This document shows, piece after piece, positions 9,000-18,197 of a DNA stretch of 64,000 nucleotides. How positions within the stretch are numbered: the stretch's first letter is position 1; each line of letters opens with the position of its first letter. The translations under genes and the position numbers were made by a program. Below the pieces are notes generated by a model that worked only from the letters and a program-made list of their open reading frames with translations, had not been told where the DNA came from and ran no database searches. Origin of the DNA: Paracoccus sp. (in: a-proteobacteria) (lineage in GTDB: Bacteria; Pseudomonadota; Alphaproteobacteria; Rhodobacterales; Rhodobacteraceae); NCBI GenBank assembly GCA_030538705.1, contig JAUNTL010000001.1:1-64000 (forward strand), given 5' to 3'.

Positions 9000-11279
9000 A
9001 TGGACGAGCAGCGGCAGGAACAGGCACGCACGGCGGCGCTGGATTATCACGCCCTTCCCCGGCCGGGCAAGCTGGAGATCCGGGCAACCAAGCCACTTGC
9101 CAATGGCCGTGACCTTGCCCGCGCCTATAGCCCCGGCGTCGCAGAAGCCTGTATCGAGATCCGCCAGAACCCCGCAGACGCGGCGCGCTATACCGCGCGC
9201 GGCAATCTTGTCGCTGTGGTCTCGAACGGGACGGCGGTTCTGGGTCTGGGCAATATCGGCCCGCTTGCCGCCAAACCGGTGATGGAGGGCAAGGCCGTTC
9301 TTTTCAAGAAATTCGCCAATATCGACTGTTTCGATCTGGAAATCGACGAGAACGATCCCGAAAAGCTCGCCGCCATCGTCCAGAGCCTGGAACCCAGCTT
9401 TGGCGCGATCAACCTCGAAGATATCAAGGCGCCTGATTGCTTTATCGTCGAAAAGCTGTGCCGCGAGCGCATGAACATCCCCGTTTTCCATGACGATCAG
9501 CACGGGACGGCGATTGTGGTCGGCGCGGCGGCAACCAATGCGCTGCGCGTCACCGGCAAGCGCTTTGACGAGATCAAGATCGTCTCGACCGGCGGCGGGG
9601 CGGCGGGGATCGCCTGTCTGAACATGCTGCTCAAGTTGGGGGTCAGGCGTGAAAATGTCTGGCTTTGCGACATCCACGGGCTGGTTTATCAGGGCCGCGA
9701 GGCCGACATGAACCCGCAAAAGGCCGCCTATGCGCAGAAATCCGACCTGCGCATGCTCGATCAGGTTATTGATGGCGCGGATATGTTCCTGGGCCTGTCC
9801 GGCCCGGGCGTTCTGACACCCGAGATGGTGGCACGGATGGCGCCAAAGCCGATTGTCTTTGCCCTTGCCAACCCGACGCCCGAGATCATGCCCGACGAGG
9901 TCAAGGCCGTCGCGCCCGACGCCGTCATCGCCACCGGGCGCAGTGATTTTCCCAATCAGGTCAATAACGTCCTGTGTTTTCCCTTCATCTTTCGCGGTGC
10001 GTTGGATGTTGGTGCGACCCAGATCAATGACGAGATGCAACTGGCCTGTATCGAAGGGATCGCCGCCCTTGCCCGCGCCACCACGGCGGCCGAGGCAGCA
10101 GCAGCCTATCGCGGCGAAAAGCTGACATTCGGTCCCGATTATCTGATCCCCAAGCCCTTTGATCCGCGGCTGATCGGTGTCGTCTCTACGGCTGTTGCCC
10201 GCGCGGCGATGGAATCGGGCGTCGCGACCCGCCCGATCGAGGATATCGCCGCCTATAAGCGCGGGCTGGACAGTTCGGTCTTTCGCTCGGCCCTCATCAT
10301 GCGCCCGGTGTTCGAGGCATCCTCGCTCAGCCAGCGGCGCATCGTCTTTGCCGAGGGCGAGGACGAGCGGGTGCTGCGTGCAGCCAATGCCATGCTGGAG
10401 GAAACCACCGATGTTCCGATCCTGATCGGCCGGCCCGAGGTGATCGAGGCCCGCGCCGAACGCGCCGGCCTGCCGATCCGCCCCGATATCGACTTTCAGA
10501 TCGTGAACCCCGAGAATGACCCGCGCTATCGCGAATATTGGGAAACCTATCACGATCTGATGTCGCGGCGCGGCGTCACCCCGGACCTTGCGCGGGCGAT
10601 CATGCGCACCAACCTGACGGCCATCGGCGCCGTCATGGTCCACCGCGAAGAGGCAGACAGCCTGATCTGCGGCACGTTCGGACAATATAGCTGGCATCTG
10701 AGCTATATTACGCAAGTTCTTGGCCGAAAGGGATTTTACCCCCACGGCGCGCTGTCGATGATTATCCTTGAGGACGGGCCGATCTTTGTCGGCGATACCC
10801 AGGTTCACCACCACCCGACCCCCGAGGAAATCGCACAGACCGCCATCGGCGCCGCCCGCCATGTCCGCCGTTTCGGGATGGAGCCGCGAATCGCGCTGTG
10901 CAGCCATTCACAGTTCGGTAACCTTGATATCGACTCGGGCCGGCGGATGCGCGCCGCCATCGACATCCTGCTGAGCCGCGAGGTCGACTTTATTTTCGAT
11001 GGGGAAATGCATGTCGATGCCGCGCTCGACCCCGAAATCCGGGCAAGGATCATGCCGAAATCGCGGCTTGAAGGGGTGGCGAACGTGCTGATCTTCGCGG
11101 GCACGGATACCGCCTCGGGGGTGCGCAATATCCTGAAAACCAAGGCCAACGGGCTGGAGGTCGGTCCGATCCTGATGGGCATGGGCAATCGCGCCCATAT
11201 CGTCACGCCCTCGATCACCGCGCGGGGCCTGCTGAACATGTCGGCCATCGCCGGCACACCGGTCGCCCATTACGGCTGA
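9000..11279 (+). CDS. maeB: NADP-dependent malic enzyme (MaeB type, with phosphotransacetylase-like domain)
   Basis: A 759-residue enzyme that decarboxylates malate to pyruvate. The N-terminal two-thirds are the malic enzyme domain ([29 protein letters not shown], the NAD(P)-binding [15 protein letters not shown]). The C-terminal part, from about residue 430, is the phosphotransacetylase-like domain typical of MaeB proteins ([31 protein letters not shown]), which in characterised members mediates acetyl-CoA regulation and not catalysis. ATG 9000 is preceded by AAGGAGG; the frame is open upstream but without an RBS. It is monocistronic with a hairpin after the stop. Confidence 0.95.
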   Translation: MDEQRQEQARTAALDYHALPRPGKLEIRATKPLANGRDLARAYSPGVAEACIEIRQNPADAARYTARGNLVAVVSNGTAVLGLGNIGPLAAKPVMEGKAVLFKKFANIDCFDLEIDENDPEKLAAIVQSLEPSFGAINLEDIKAPDCFIVEKLCRERMNIPVFHDDQHGTAIVVGAAATNALRVTGKRFDEIKIVSTGGGAAGIACLNMLLKLGVRRENVWLCDIHGLVYQGREADMNPQKAAYAQKSDLRMLDQVIDGADMFLGLSGPGVLTPEMVARMAPKPIVFALANPTPEIMPDEVKAVAPDAVIATGRSDFPNQVNNVLCFPFIFRGALDVGATQINDEMQLACIEGIAALARATTAAEAAAAYRGEKLTFGPDYLIPKPFDPRLIGVVSTAVARAAMESGVATRPIEDIAAYKRGLDSSVFRSALIMRPVFEASSLSQRRIVFAEGEDERVLRAANAMLEETTDVPILIGRPEVIEARAERAGLPIRPDIDFQIVNPENDPRYREYWETYHDLMSRRGVTPDLARAIMRTNLTAIGAVMVHREEADSLICGTFGQYSWHLSYITQVLGRKGFYPHGALSMIILEDGPIFVGDTQVHHHPTPEEIAQTAIGAARHVRRFGMEPRIALCSHSQFGNLDIDSGRRMRAAIDILLSREVDFIFDGEMHVDAALDPEIRARIMPKSRLEGVANVLIFAGTDTASGVRNILKTKANGLEVGPILMGMGNRAHIVTPSITARGLLNMSAIAGTPVAHYG

Positions 11280-11293
11280 AACCCGTAACAGTT

Positions 11294-11323
11294 CATCCCG
11301 CCCGCATTTCGGCGGACGGGATG
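11294..11323 (+). terminator. Hairpin downstream of maeB
   Basis: CATCCCGCCCGC pairs with GCGGACGGGATG at 11 of 12 positions around a short loop, 15 bases after the maeB stop. There is no T-run after it, so it may be an RNA-stabilising hairpin and not a strict intrinsic terminator. Confidence 0.5.
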
Positions 11324-11474
11324 GCCTGTCGCTGTTCCTGCCTTTGCCCAAACCTGTCCGCTGACCACGGCGGCCACCAGATATTGCGTTATATGGGTCG
11401 TGTATACGCAATCTGCGGTATGAATCCGCCGCGATCAAGCCCTGATTGCGCCAAGATCAAAATAACACGCCGTC

Positions 11475-11502
11475 AGGTTGTAAACCCATGGATTTACAAC
11501 CT
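11475..11502. terminator. 10-bp-arm palindrome overlapping the mgtE stop codon
   Basis: AGGTTGTAAA and TTTACAACCT are perfect inverted arms around an 8-base centre containing CCATGG. The right arm overlaps the TAG stop of mgtE at 11501-11503. It is AT-richer than its surroundings. It lies in terminator position for mgtE but has no following T-run; a regulatory or recombination site is an alternative. Confidence 0.4.
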
Positions 11503-12934
11503 AGAGCAGGACCATCTTTCCAAGCCCGAGAAAGACAAAGAACCCGACCACATCGGTAATCGTTGTCACGAATGTCGGCGAGGCAAGCGCGGGGTCCGCG
11601 CCGACCTTGTTCAGCGACAATGGCACCAGCACGCCGCCAAGCGCCGCCACAGTCAGGTTGATGACCATGGCAATGGCAATGACCATGCTCAGCCCCGGAT
11701 CCTGAAACCACAGGAATGACACCACCGCCATCGCGGCAGCAAAGGTCACACCATTGAGCAGGCCGACCATCGCCTCGCGCCGGATGATGCGCCACATATT
11801 CGCGCTTGTCAGGCTCTTGGTGGCAAGGCCGCGCACGACGACGGTCAGGGTCTGCGTGCCGGCATTGCCACCCATCGACGCCACGATCGGCATCAGAACC
11901 GCCAGAGCGACCAGCCGGGCGATGGCATCCTCAAAGAATGCGATCACGGTCGCGGCCATCAGCGCGGTGCCGATATTCACCGCAAGCCATGGCACACGCT
12001 GGCGCACGGTTTCGGCGACAGTATCACTCATTGACGATTCGTCGCCGACGCCGGCCAGACGCAGAATATCCTCTTCATGCTCGTCATCCAGCACTTCCAT
12101 CGCGTCATCAATGGTGATGACACCGACCAGCCGGTCATGCTCATCCACGACCGGGGTCGAGATAAGGTGATACTGGTTGAAGGCATAGGCGACATCCGAT
12201 TCAGCCGCAAAGGCCGAGATCGGGCGAAAGCTGTCCTCGGTCACCTCGCGCAGGGGCGTCGTGCGCCGCGCCGCCAGCAGCCGGCCAAGCGTCACATAAC
12301 CGACCGGGCGGCGGCGCGGGTCGACCAGAATGACGTGATAAAACTGGTCAGGCAGTTCCTCTTCGCCGCGCAGATGGTCGATCGCCTCGCCGACGGTCCA
12401 GTGTTCGGGTGCGGTCACGACCTCGGATTGCATCATCCGGCCGGCGGAATATTCGGGGTAGGTCAGCGATTGCTCGACCGCGGCGCGATCAGAATCGTCC
12501 AGTGCCTCCAGAACCTTTTGCTGCTCGGGTTCTTCCAGCTCTTCGATCAGCTCGACGATATCGTCGCTGTCCATCTCGCGCACGGCCTCGGCCAGCACGG
12601 ATTTCGGCATCAGATCGACCACTTCGTCGCGGATACCCTCGTCAATCTCGGACAGGATGTCGCCGTCGATTTCCCCCGACCACAGCGACATGAAAATGCG
12701 CCGCCGCGCCGGCGAAAGGTTTTCGATCACATCGGCGATATCGGCGGCATGCATCGGTTCCAGCAGGGCATCCAGCCGGGCCTGATCCTCGTCATCGACG
12801 GCATCGCGGATCTGGTCGAAAAGGGCGCGGGGCGTCACGAAATCCTCGCCCTCATCGGGGCGTTCGGGCGCAGCCGTCTCCTGCGGATTACGCTTTGTTT
12901 CGTCCTGATCGGGACGCTGCGGTTCGTCCTGCAT
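11501..12934 (-). CDS. mgtE: Magnesium transporter MgtE
   Basis: A 477-residue inner-membrane Mg2+ channel/transporter. An acidic, disordered leader (about 1-30) precedes the MgtE N domain (helical, DIADVIENLSPARRRIFMSL), then a CBS pair (about 150-275: YSAGRMMQSEVV.., TPVVDEHDRLVGVITIDDAMEVL). The membrane domain has five helices, with the pore signature MPIVASMGGNAGTQTL. In characterised homologues the cytosolic N and CBS domains close the pore when Mg2+ is high. ATG 12934 has AGGGG upstream. It is 66 bases after the hisN-type gene on the same strand. Confidence 0.95.
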   Translation of the reverse strand: MQDEPQRPDQDETKRNPQETAAPERPDEGEDFVTPRALFDQIRDAVDDEDQARLDALLEPMHAADIADVIENLSPARRRIFMSLWSGEIDGDILSEIDEGIRDEVVDLMPKSVLAEAVREMDSDDIVELIEELEEPEQQKVLEALDDSDRAAVEQSLTYPEYSAGRMMQSEVVTAPEHWTVGEAIDHLRGEEELPDQFYHVILVDPRRRPVGYVTLGRLLAARRTTPLREVTEDSFRPISAFAAESDVAYAFNQYHLISTPVVDEHDRLVGVITIDDAMEVLDDEHEEDILRLAGVGDESSMSDTVAETVRQRVPWLAVNIGTALMAATVIAFFEDAIARLVALAVLMPIVASMGGNAGTQTLTVVVRGLATKSLTSANMWRIIRREAMVGLLNGVTFAAAMAVVSFLWFQDPGLSMVIAIAMVINLTVAALGGVLVPLSLNKVGADPALASPTFVTTITDVVGFFVFLGLGKMVLL

Positions 12935-13000
12935 GGAGGCCCCCTTTTCGCTGGCACTGGCTTACGGTCCGGGCGGCCCTGGCCCGGCGAGATCATAATC

Positions 13001-13783
13001 CTAACCGGCCAGCAGCGCCAGCGCTTCGCGGTGCAGTTCTGGTGTTGCGGCGGCGATGATCTGCCCGCCGCCATGGGCCGGGCGGCCCTGCCAGTCGGTC
13101 ACGATGCCGCCGGCGGCCTCGATCACGGCGATCGGCGCGGCAACGTCATAGGGTTGCAGACCGGCCTCGATCACCAGATCCGCCATGCCAAGCGCAAGCA
13201 GCGCATAGGCATAGCAATCCAACCCGTAGCGCGTCAGCCGCACCCGGCCCGAGACGCGGGAAAATGCCGCGTATTCGGCCCCGGTCCCGACCTCGGGATA
13301 GGTGCTCAGCAGCGTTGCATCGGCCAGCCTGACACCCCGGCGCACGGCAAGCGCGGTCTCGCCCTGCGGGCCGGTCAGGCGGGAGCGGCCCAGCCCGCCC
13401 TCGAATCGTTCGCCGATATAAGGCTGGTCGATCAGGCCATAAACCGGGCCGTTCTCGTCGCTCAGCGCGATCAATACCCCCCATGTGGGCGCGCCGCAGA
13501 TAAAGGCACGGGTGCCGTCGATGGGGTCCAGCACCCAGGTCAGGCCCGAACGCCCCGGCGCGGGGCCGTATTCCTCGCCCAGAATGGCATCTTCGGGACA
13601 GCGCAGGCCAAGAATTTCGCGCATCGCACGCTCGACCGCGCGGTCTGCCTCGGTGACGGGATCGAAACCCGCCGCCAGCTTGTTATCGGGCCGCATCTCG
13701 CGGCTGCGAAACAGCGGCATAACCTGCGCGCGCGCTGCATCGGCCAGTGCGGCGGCCGTTTCGAATATAACATCCCTGTTCAT
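13001..13783 (-). CDS. hisN: Histidinol-phosphatase, inositol monophosphatase family
   Basis: A 260-residue Mg-dependent phosphatase. Motifs of the inositol monophosphatase fold are intact: the Glu motif GEEYG near residue 69, WVLDPIDGTRAFI near 82-94, and QPYDVAAPIAVIEAAGG near 207-223. The RAFI sequence after DGT is typical of the HisN group, which dephosphorylates L-histidinol phosphate in histidine synthesis. No other his genes are adjacent, so the assignment rests on sequence; another sugar-phosphate substrate is possible. Confidence 0.8.
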   Translation of the reverse strand: MNRDVIFETAAALADAARAQVMPLFRSREMRPDNKLAAGFDPVTEADRAVERAMREILGLRCPEDAILGEEYGPAPGRSGLTWVLDPIDGTRAFICGAPTWGVLIALSDENGPVYGLIDQPYIGERFEGGLGRSRLTGPQGETALAVRRGVRLADATLLSTYPEVGTGAEYAAFSRVSGRVRLTRYGLDCYAYALLALGMADLVIEAGLQPYDVAAPIAVIEAAGGIVTDWQGRPAHGGGQIIAAATPELHREALALLAG

Positions 13784-13861
13784 CGCCCAGCTTTCCCTGC
13801 CTCATTTGCGCCCTATCCATAGCGCGGGAATGTGGCAGATCAAACACGCAGCCAGGCGCGG

Positions 13862-14221
13862 TCAGGCTGCGTGCGACAAAACGCGGGCAAGCTCGAATAT
13901 CTGACGGCGCTGCGCCTCGGGCATGGCGTAATAGGCGCGGATGAGCTGCATCGCTTCCTTGTTGGAGAACAGATCATCCTCGGCCGCAGTAACGGTACGC
14001 CCTTCGCTCAGGCCCTCAAAGAAAAAGCTGACCGGCACATCCAGAGCCTTGCCGATATCCCAAAGGCGCGATGCTGAAACCCGGTTCGCGCCGGTCTCAT
14101 ATTTCTGGATCTGCTGGAACTTGATACCCACCTGATCCGCGAGTTGCTGCTGCGTCATACCGATCAGCCAGCGCCGATGGCGGATACGCGTCCCGACATG
14201 CACATCAACTTCGTGCTTCAT
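13862..14221 (-). CDS. XRE-family transcriptional regulator
   Basis: A 119-residue DNA-binding protein with an N-terminal helix-turn-helix of the Cro/C1 type (about 11-66: RIRHRRWLIGMTQQQLADQVGIKFQQIQKYETG is the core region, with NRVSASRLWDIGKAL after it). A short helical tail follows (SNKEAMQLIRAYYAMPEAQRRQIFELARVL) of the kind found in many small alphaproteobacterial XRE proteins. A palindrome directly upstream (14242-14258) suggests autoregulation. Targets are unknown. It is transcribed divergently from the Bax-inhibitor-1 gene. Confidence 0.85.
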   Translation of the reverse strand: MKHEVDVHVGTRIRHRRWLIGMTQQQLADQVGIKFQQIQKYETGANRVSASRLWDIGKALDVPVSFFFEGLSEGRTVTAAEDDLFSNKEAMQLIRAYYAMPEAQRRQIFELARVLSHAA

Positions 14222-14241
14222 GTGATACCCTCGCCGATACT

Positions 14242-14258
14242 ATGATACCTGTTATCAT
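14242..14258. promoter_or_regulatory. Palindrome, likely XRE autoregulatory operator
   Basis: ATGATA-CCTGT-TATCAT, a perfect 6-bp inverted repeat 21 bases upstream of the XRE gene start. It overlaps the region expected for that gene's -10 element. Small XRE regulators commonly repress their own promoter through such sites. Confidence 0.45.
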
Positions 14259-14452
14259 GATCGCATCCGCGTGGCGACTCGGAAGCCATCAAAAACACGC
14301 TATAGTTGACCAAAAGGACAGGTCCGCCGGTGATACAGGACAGGTCGCGCGGCCGGGGCCTGTGCGGCCGTGGCGCGGGGCAGAAAACGCATCAAAATCC
14401 CGTCAGCCCGAACGGAGCGCCGGACATCGGGGCGTTTTTGATTACCTCCGCA

Positions 14453-14481
14453 TTGAAATTATGGCATAGTGAGCCGATATT
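14453..14481 (+). promoter_or_regulatory. Candidate promoter for the Bax-inhibitor-1 gene
   Basis: TTGAAA (14453-14458), a 17-base spacer, and GATATT (14476-14481), ending 52 bases before the ATG. The -35 is strong and the -10 moderate for a sigma-70 promoter. Confidence 0.35.
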
Positions 14482-14533
14482 GACGACAACCGGTGCGTGC
14501 AGCACCGAACCACGCCAGTAGATGGAGAGACGA

Positions 14534-15289
14534 ATGGCTGAATTCGACACCCTGCGTCAGGCGCATGCCCGGACGGGTGCCGCAACCCGCGCAGATATTG
14601 ATGTGGGCCTGCGCGAGTATATGAACAAGGTATACGGGATCATGGCGACCGGGATGCTGGTCACCGCGTTCTTTGCGCTTGGCCTGAACATGCTGGCCGT
14701 GTCCGCCAACGGGACGCTGACCCCGCTGGGCGTTGCGGTTTACACCTCGCCGCTGAAATGGGTGCTGATGTTCGCCCCGCTGCTGGTGGTCTTTGCCTTT
14801 GGCTCGATGGTCTACCGGCTGTCGGCACAGACGGCCACGCTGGTCTTTTACGGCTTTGCCGCGCTGATGGGCATGTCGCTGAGCTGGATCTTCCTGCGCT
14901 ATACGGGTTCGTCCATCGCCTCGACCTTCTTTGCCACGGCCGCCGGTTTTGCCGCGCTGTCGCTTTACGGCTATACGACCAAGCGCGACCTGTCGGGCAT
15001 GGGTTCGTTCCTGATGATGGGTCTGATCGGCCTGATCGTTGCGATGATCATCAACCTGTTCCTTCAGTCGGGCGCGATGCAGTTCGCGATCTCGGTGATC
15101 GGGGTGCTGATCTTTGCCGGTCTGACCGCCTTTGACACGCAGCGCATCAAGAACACCTATATCGAGCTGGCAAATTCGGATGCCGATTTCCTGGGCAAGA
15201 CCGCCGTCATGGGCGCGCTGAGCCTGTATCTCGACTTCCTGAACCTTTTCATGTTCCTGCTGCAATTCATGGGCGCCGCGCGCGACTGA
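14534..15289 (+). CDS. Bax inhibitor-1 / YccA-family membrane protein
   Basis: A 251-residue polytopic inner-membrane protein with seven predicted hydrophobic helices (GIMATGMLVTAFFALGL, VLMFAPLLVVFAFGSMV, LVFYGFAALMGMSLSWIFL and others). The family motif ends with FAGLTAFDTQRIKNTY and a C-terminal helix of the YccA/BI-1 group. E. coli YccA interacts with the FtsH protease; family members have also been described as pH-sensitive calcium-leak channels. GGAGAGA precedes ATG 14534. It is monocistronic with a strong bidirectional terminator after it. Confidence 0.9.
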   Translation: MAEFDTLRQAHARTGAATRADIDVGLREYMNKVYGIMATGMLVTAFFALGLNMLAVSANGTLTPLGVAVYTSPLKWVLMFAPLLVVFAFGSMVYRLSAQTATLVFYGFAALMGMSLSWIFLRYTGSSIASTFFATAAGFAALSLYGYTTKRDLSGMGSFLMMGLIGLIVAMIINLFLQSGAMQFAISVIGVLIFAGLTAFDTQRIKNTYIELANSDADFLGKTAVMGALSLYLDFLNLFMFLLQFMGAARD

Positions 15290-15312
15290 TCGGGCAGGCA
15301 CCAACACCAAAG

Positions 15313-15340
15313 AAAAGGCCCCGCGATTGCGGGGCCTTTT
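15313..15340. terminator. Bidirectional intrinsic terminator
   Basis: AAAAGGCCCCGC, loop GATT, then GCGGGGCCTTTT: a perfect 12-bp inverted repeat ending in T on both strands. It sits between the convergent Bax-inhibitor gene and paaZ and can serve both. Confidence 0.9.
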
Positions 15341-15377
15341 GCATTTATGGCCGGCGCGCGCGGGGGCCGGCGCGGGG

Positions 15378-17423
15378 TCAGCCCTTTGCCACCATCGTCA
15401 GCACGTCATACTGGGCCACGACCTCATCACGCTGATTGGTCACCCGGCAGTCCCAACGCACTTCGGCATGGCCGGCGTTCTCGCGCGGGTTGATCTCTTT
15501 GCAGGTCAGGCGCACGCGCAGGCTGTCACCGAAATAGACCGGGGTCATAAAGCGCAGATTGTCGACGCCGTAATTCGCCAGCACCGGGCCGGGATCGGGA
15601 TCCACAAACAGGCCCGCCGCGAATGAGGCGATCAGATAACCATGCGCCACACGGTCGTCAAAGAACGGGTTCGCCTTTGCCGCCGCGCTGTCCATATGGG
15701 CATAGAAGGTGTCACCGGTGAAATGGGCGAAATGCTCGACGTCCTGCTGTGTGACCTCGCGCGCCTCGGTGACGACCTGATCGCCGATGCGCAGCTCGGA
15801 GACGGTCTTGCGGAACGGGTGGCGGTCGGTGCGGACATCCGCACCTTCGGACCAGATACCCGTGACCGCGGACAACAGATGCGGCGCGCCCTGCACCGCC
15901 GTGCGCTGCATGTAATGCTTGACCGCGCGCATGCCGCCCAGTTCTTCGCCGCCGCCGGCACGGCCGGGGCCGCCATGGACCAGCGGGGCCAGCGGGCTGC
16001 CGTGTCCGGTCGAGGATTTCGCGCTGCGGCGGTTGCCGATCATGACGCGGCCATGAAACGGGGCCATGCCGACCACCATTTCCGCCGCGACATCGGCGCT
16101 GTCGGTAAAGACCGAGGCAACCAGAGACCCCTTGCCGCGATGGGTCAGTTCAATCGCCTGATCCATGCCTTCATAGGGCATCAGGGTGACGACCGGGCCG
16201 AAAGCCTCGACATCATTGGCGGCACATGTTTCGGGGTCATCTGCAAGCATGACCACCGGGTTCAGGAAGGCGCCGCGCGCCGCGTCGCCGGAACTGACCT
16301 GCACATCATCAGGATCACCCAGAACGATCCGCGCCGATCCGCCAAGTTCCGTGATCCGCTCGCGGACCTCGTCGCGCTGATCCAGGCTGGCAAGCGGACC
16401 CATCCGCGTGCCCTCGACGGCCGGATCACCCGGCAGGGTCTTGCCCAGCCGCGCGCGCAGGCCCTCGATCACCGCATCAACCCGGTCGGCGGGCACGATC
16501 GCGCGACGGATGGCGGTGCATTTCTGACCCGCCTTGGTCGTCATCTCGCGCGCGATCTCGCGGATGAACAGGTCGAACTCTTCGCTGCCCGGCCCGGCAT
16601 CGGGTCCGAGAACCGAAGCGTTCAGGCTATCGGCCTCCATCGTAAAGCGGACCGAGTTCTCGACAATCGCCGGAGAGGTTTTCAGCATCCGCCCCGTCGA
16701 GGCCGAGCCGGTGAATGTCACGACATCCTGACAGGTCACATGATCCAGCATATTGCCCGCCGAGCCGCAGACCAGTTGCAGCGCGCCATCGGGCAGGATG
16801 CCCATGTCGATGATACGGCGCACCATCAGCTCGGTCAGATAGGCGGTCTGGCTGGCGGGTTTGACCAGTGACGGCATCCCCGCGATCAGGTTCGGCGCGA
16901 TCTTTTCCAGCATCCCCCAGATCGGAAAGTTGAAGGCGTTGATATGAATTGCCACGCCCTGCATCGGCGTCAGGATATGCTGGCCGCTGAAGGTGGAATC
17001 ACGTGACAGCGGCTCAACCGCGCCTTCGGGGATGAAGCGGGCATTCGGCAACTCGCGCCGCGCCTTGGAGGCCAGCGTCAAAAGCGTGCCGATACCACCT
17101 TCGATATCGACCCAGCCATCGGCCCGGGTTGCCCCGGTCCACAGGCTTTCGGCATAGAACTCGTCCTTTTGCTCCAGCAGGCGCAGGCCGATGTCCTTCA
17201 GCATCAGGGCGCGCTGATGGATGGTCATCGCACGCAGCGCCGGGCCGCCGCGGCTGCGGGCGTAATCCAGCGTCTCGGCATGGTTCAGACCGCTTGCGTC
17301 AATCAGCGCGACCGGCGCGCCGGTCGCGGCGTTGAGTAGCGGCTTGCCGTCGCGCGCGCCCTTGCGCCATTCACCGCAAACATAGGATTGCAGCACGCGC
17401 GGCGTGCCGGTCTGGATCGTCAT
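15378..17423 (-). CDS. paaZ: Oxepin-CoA hydrolase / 3-oxo-5,6-dehydrosuberyl-CoA semialdehyde dehydrogenase
   Basis: A 681-residue bifunctional enzyme of phenylacetate degradation. The N-terminal part, to about residue 520, is an aldehyde dehydrogenase ([26 protein letters not shown] with the catalytic Cys). The C-terminal part, from about 530, is an R-specific enoyl-CoA hydratase (MaoC-like hotdog: [15 protein letters not shown] with the Asp-His pair) that opens the oxepin ring. The dehydrogenase then oxidises the reactive aldehyde. The frame is open upstream but homologues start at ATG 17423. It is the last gene of the paa operon, 11 bases after the previous gene. Confidence 0.95.
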   Translation of the reverse strand: MTIQTGTPRVLQSYVCGEWRKGARDGKPLLNAATGAPVALIDASGLNHAETLDYARSRGGPALRAMTIHQRALMLKDIGLRLLEQKDEFYAESLWTGATRADGWVDIEGGIGTLLTLASKARRELPNARFIPEGAVEPLSRDSTFSGQHILTPMQGVAIHINAFNFPIWGMLEKIAPNLIAGMPSLVKPASQTAYLTELMVRRIIDMGILPDGALQLVCGSAGNMLDHVTCQDVVTFTGSASTGRMLKTSPAIVENSVRFTMEADSLNASVLGPDAGPGSEEFDLFIREIAREMTTKAGQKCTAIRRAIVPADRVDAVIEGLRARLGKTLPGDPAVEGTRMGPLASLDQRDEVRERITELGGSARIVLGDPDDVQVSSGDAARGAFLNPVVMLADDPETCAANDVEAFGPVVTLMPYEGMDQAIELTHRGKGSLVASVFTDSADVAAEMVVGMAPFHGRVMIGNRRSAKSSTGHGSPLAPLVHGGPGRAGGGEELGGMRAVKHYMQRTAVQGAPHLLSAVTGIWSEGADVRTDRHPFRKTVSELRIGDQVVTEAREVTQQDVEHFAHFTGDTFYAHMDSAAAKANPFFDDRVAHGYLIASFAAGLFVDPDPGPVLANYGVDNLRFMTPVYFGDSLRVRLTCKEINPRENAGHAEVRWDCRVTNQRDEVVAQYDVLTMVAKG

Positions 17424-17434
17424 GTCATGTCCTT

Positions 17435-18190
17435 TCAGATCAGCCGCAGCGGCTCCAGCGCCCCGCGCAGGCGGTCCGCCCAGATATCGCGCAGCTTTTC
17501 GTTTTCGGTATGACGCAGGCCAAAACGGGCCAGCGTCTGAAAGCGTTTCGAGCCGGCCTGACCGAATGTCGCCTCGACCCGCGGCAGCCAATAGCTGACC
17601 GCACGCTCGGCCCGGGCGCGGCCATCGACCGTCTCGACGATCTGGCGCAGCCCCTTGAGACCCAACTCTGCATGCTCGGCCTCGCGCGGCATGATCTCGC
17701 GAAAGACATCGGCCAGCGGCGCATAGCTGATCCGCGACATCTCACCCAGCTGAACCGCAGTCGCCAGCCCCATCAGCACGTTCATCACGACCGCGTCGAC
17801 ATAGCCCTGCACAGGATAGTGAAAGACCGACAGGCGCATATCCGCGCCGTGACGCGCCGCGCTGAGATCGGCATCACGATCCATCCGCGCCGCCCAGTCG
17901 TGGCGGTTGTCATAGCGCGCCGTATCGGCACCGAACTCGCCCATCACGGCAAGAACACGGCCGGCATGCGCCAGCTTGTCGGCGGTGATCCGCGCCGCAG
18001 CGATGCGGTTGCGGATACCGGGCGCGTCATTGATCGTATCGGCAAAGCCGGCGGCACCGGCCAGCTCGCTGTCGACAAAAGACGCCATCAGCCGCATCAG
18101 CTCGCCGCGCACACGGGCCGGCACGTTGCCGGGCGACGTCAGCTTGCCGCCTTGCGCCAGATATTCCTCGATGCTCATCTGTTCAGACAT
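17435..18190 (-). CDS. Extra PaaA/PaaC-like ferritin-fold protein of the phenylacetate operon
   Basis: A 251-residue protein of the phenylacetic acid catabolic (ferritin-like) family lying between paaE and paaZ. It is not part of the textbook paaABCDE set. A REAEHAEL segment supplies one ExxH iron-binding motif. At the place of the other, PaaA has EAGH but this protein reads DKLAH, so the second glutamate is displaced or lost. I infer a half-degenerate di-iron site and a structural or accessory role in the ring-epoxidising complex. I chose ATG 18190 (GAGG upstream, seven bases after paaE); ATGs at 18205 and 18208 overlap the paaE stop and are alternatives. Confidence 0.7.
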   Translation of the reverse strand: MSEQMSIEEYLAQGGKLTSPGNVPARVRGELMRLMASFVDSELAGAAGFADTINDAPGIRNRIAAARITADKLAHAGRVLAVMGEFGADTARYDNRHDWAARMDRDADLSAARHGADMRLSVFHYPVQGYVDAVVMNVLMGLATAVQLGEMSRISYAPLADVFREIMPREAEHAELGLKGLRQIVETVDGRARAERAVSYWLPRVEATFGQAGSKRFQTLARFGLRHTENEKLRDIWADRLRGALEPLRLI

Positions 18191-18197
18191 GGCAGCC

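Larger units (their letters stand above)
14222..14533. other. Divergent intergenic region between XRE regulator and Bax-inhibitor gene
   Basis: About 310 bases. The left end is AT-rich with repeated GATAC motifs and a palindrome. In the centre AAGGACAGGTC and CAGGACAGGTC recur about 23 bases apart (14312 and 14335 regions). The right end carries a possible promoter for the Bax-inhibitor gene. No open frame looks real. Confidence 0.5.

Noticed and set aside
8925..10907. A 660-codon minus-strand frame opposite maeB
   Set aside because: Same reason: antisense to an intact malic enzyme, with no RBS and no recognisable domain.
12077..13822. A 581-codon plus-strand frame opposite mgtE and hisN
   Set aside because: It spans two genes and their gap, and its protein shows no domain; mgtE and hisN are certain.
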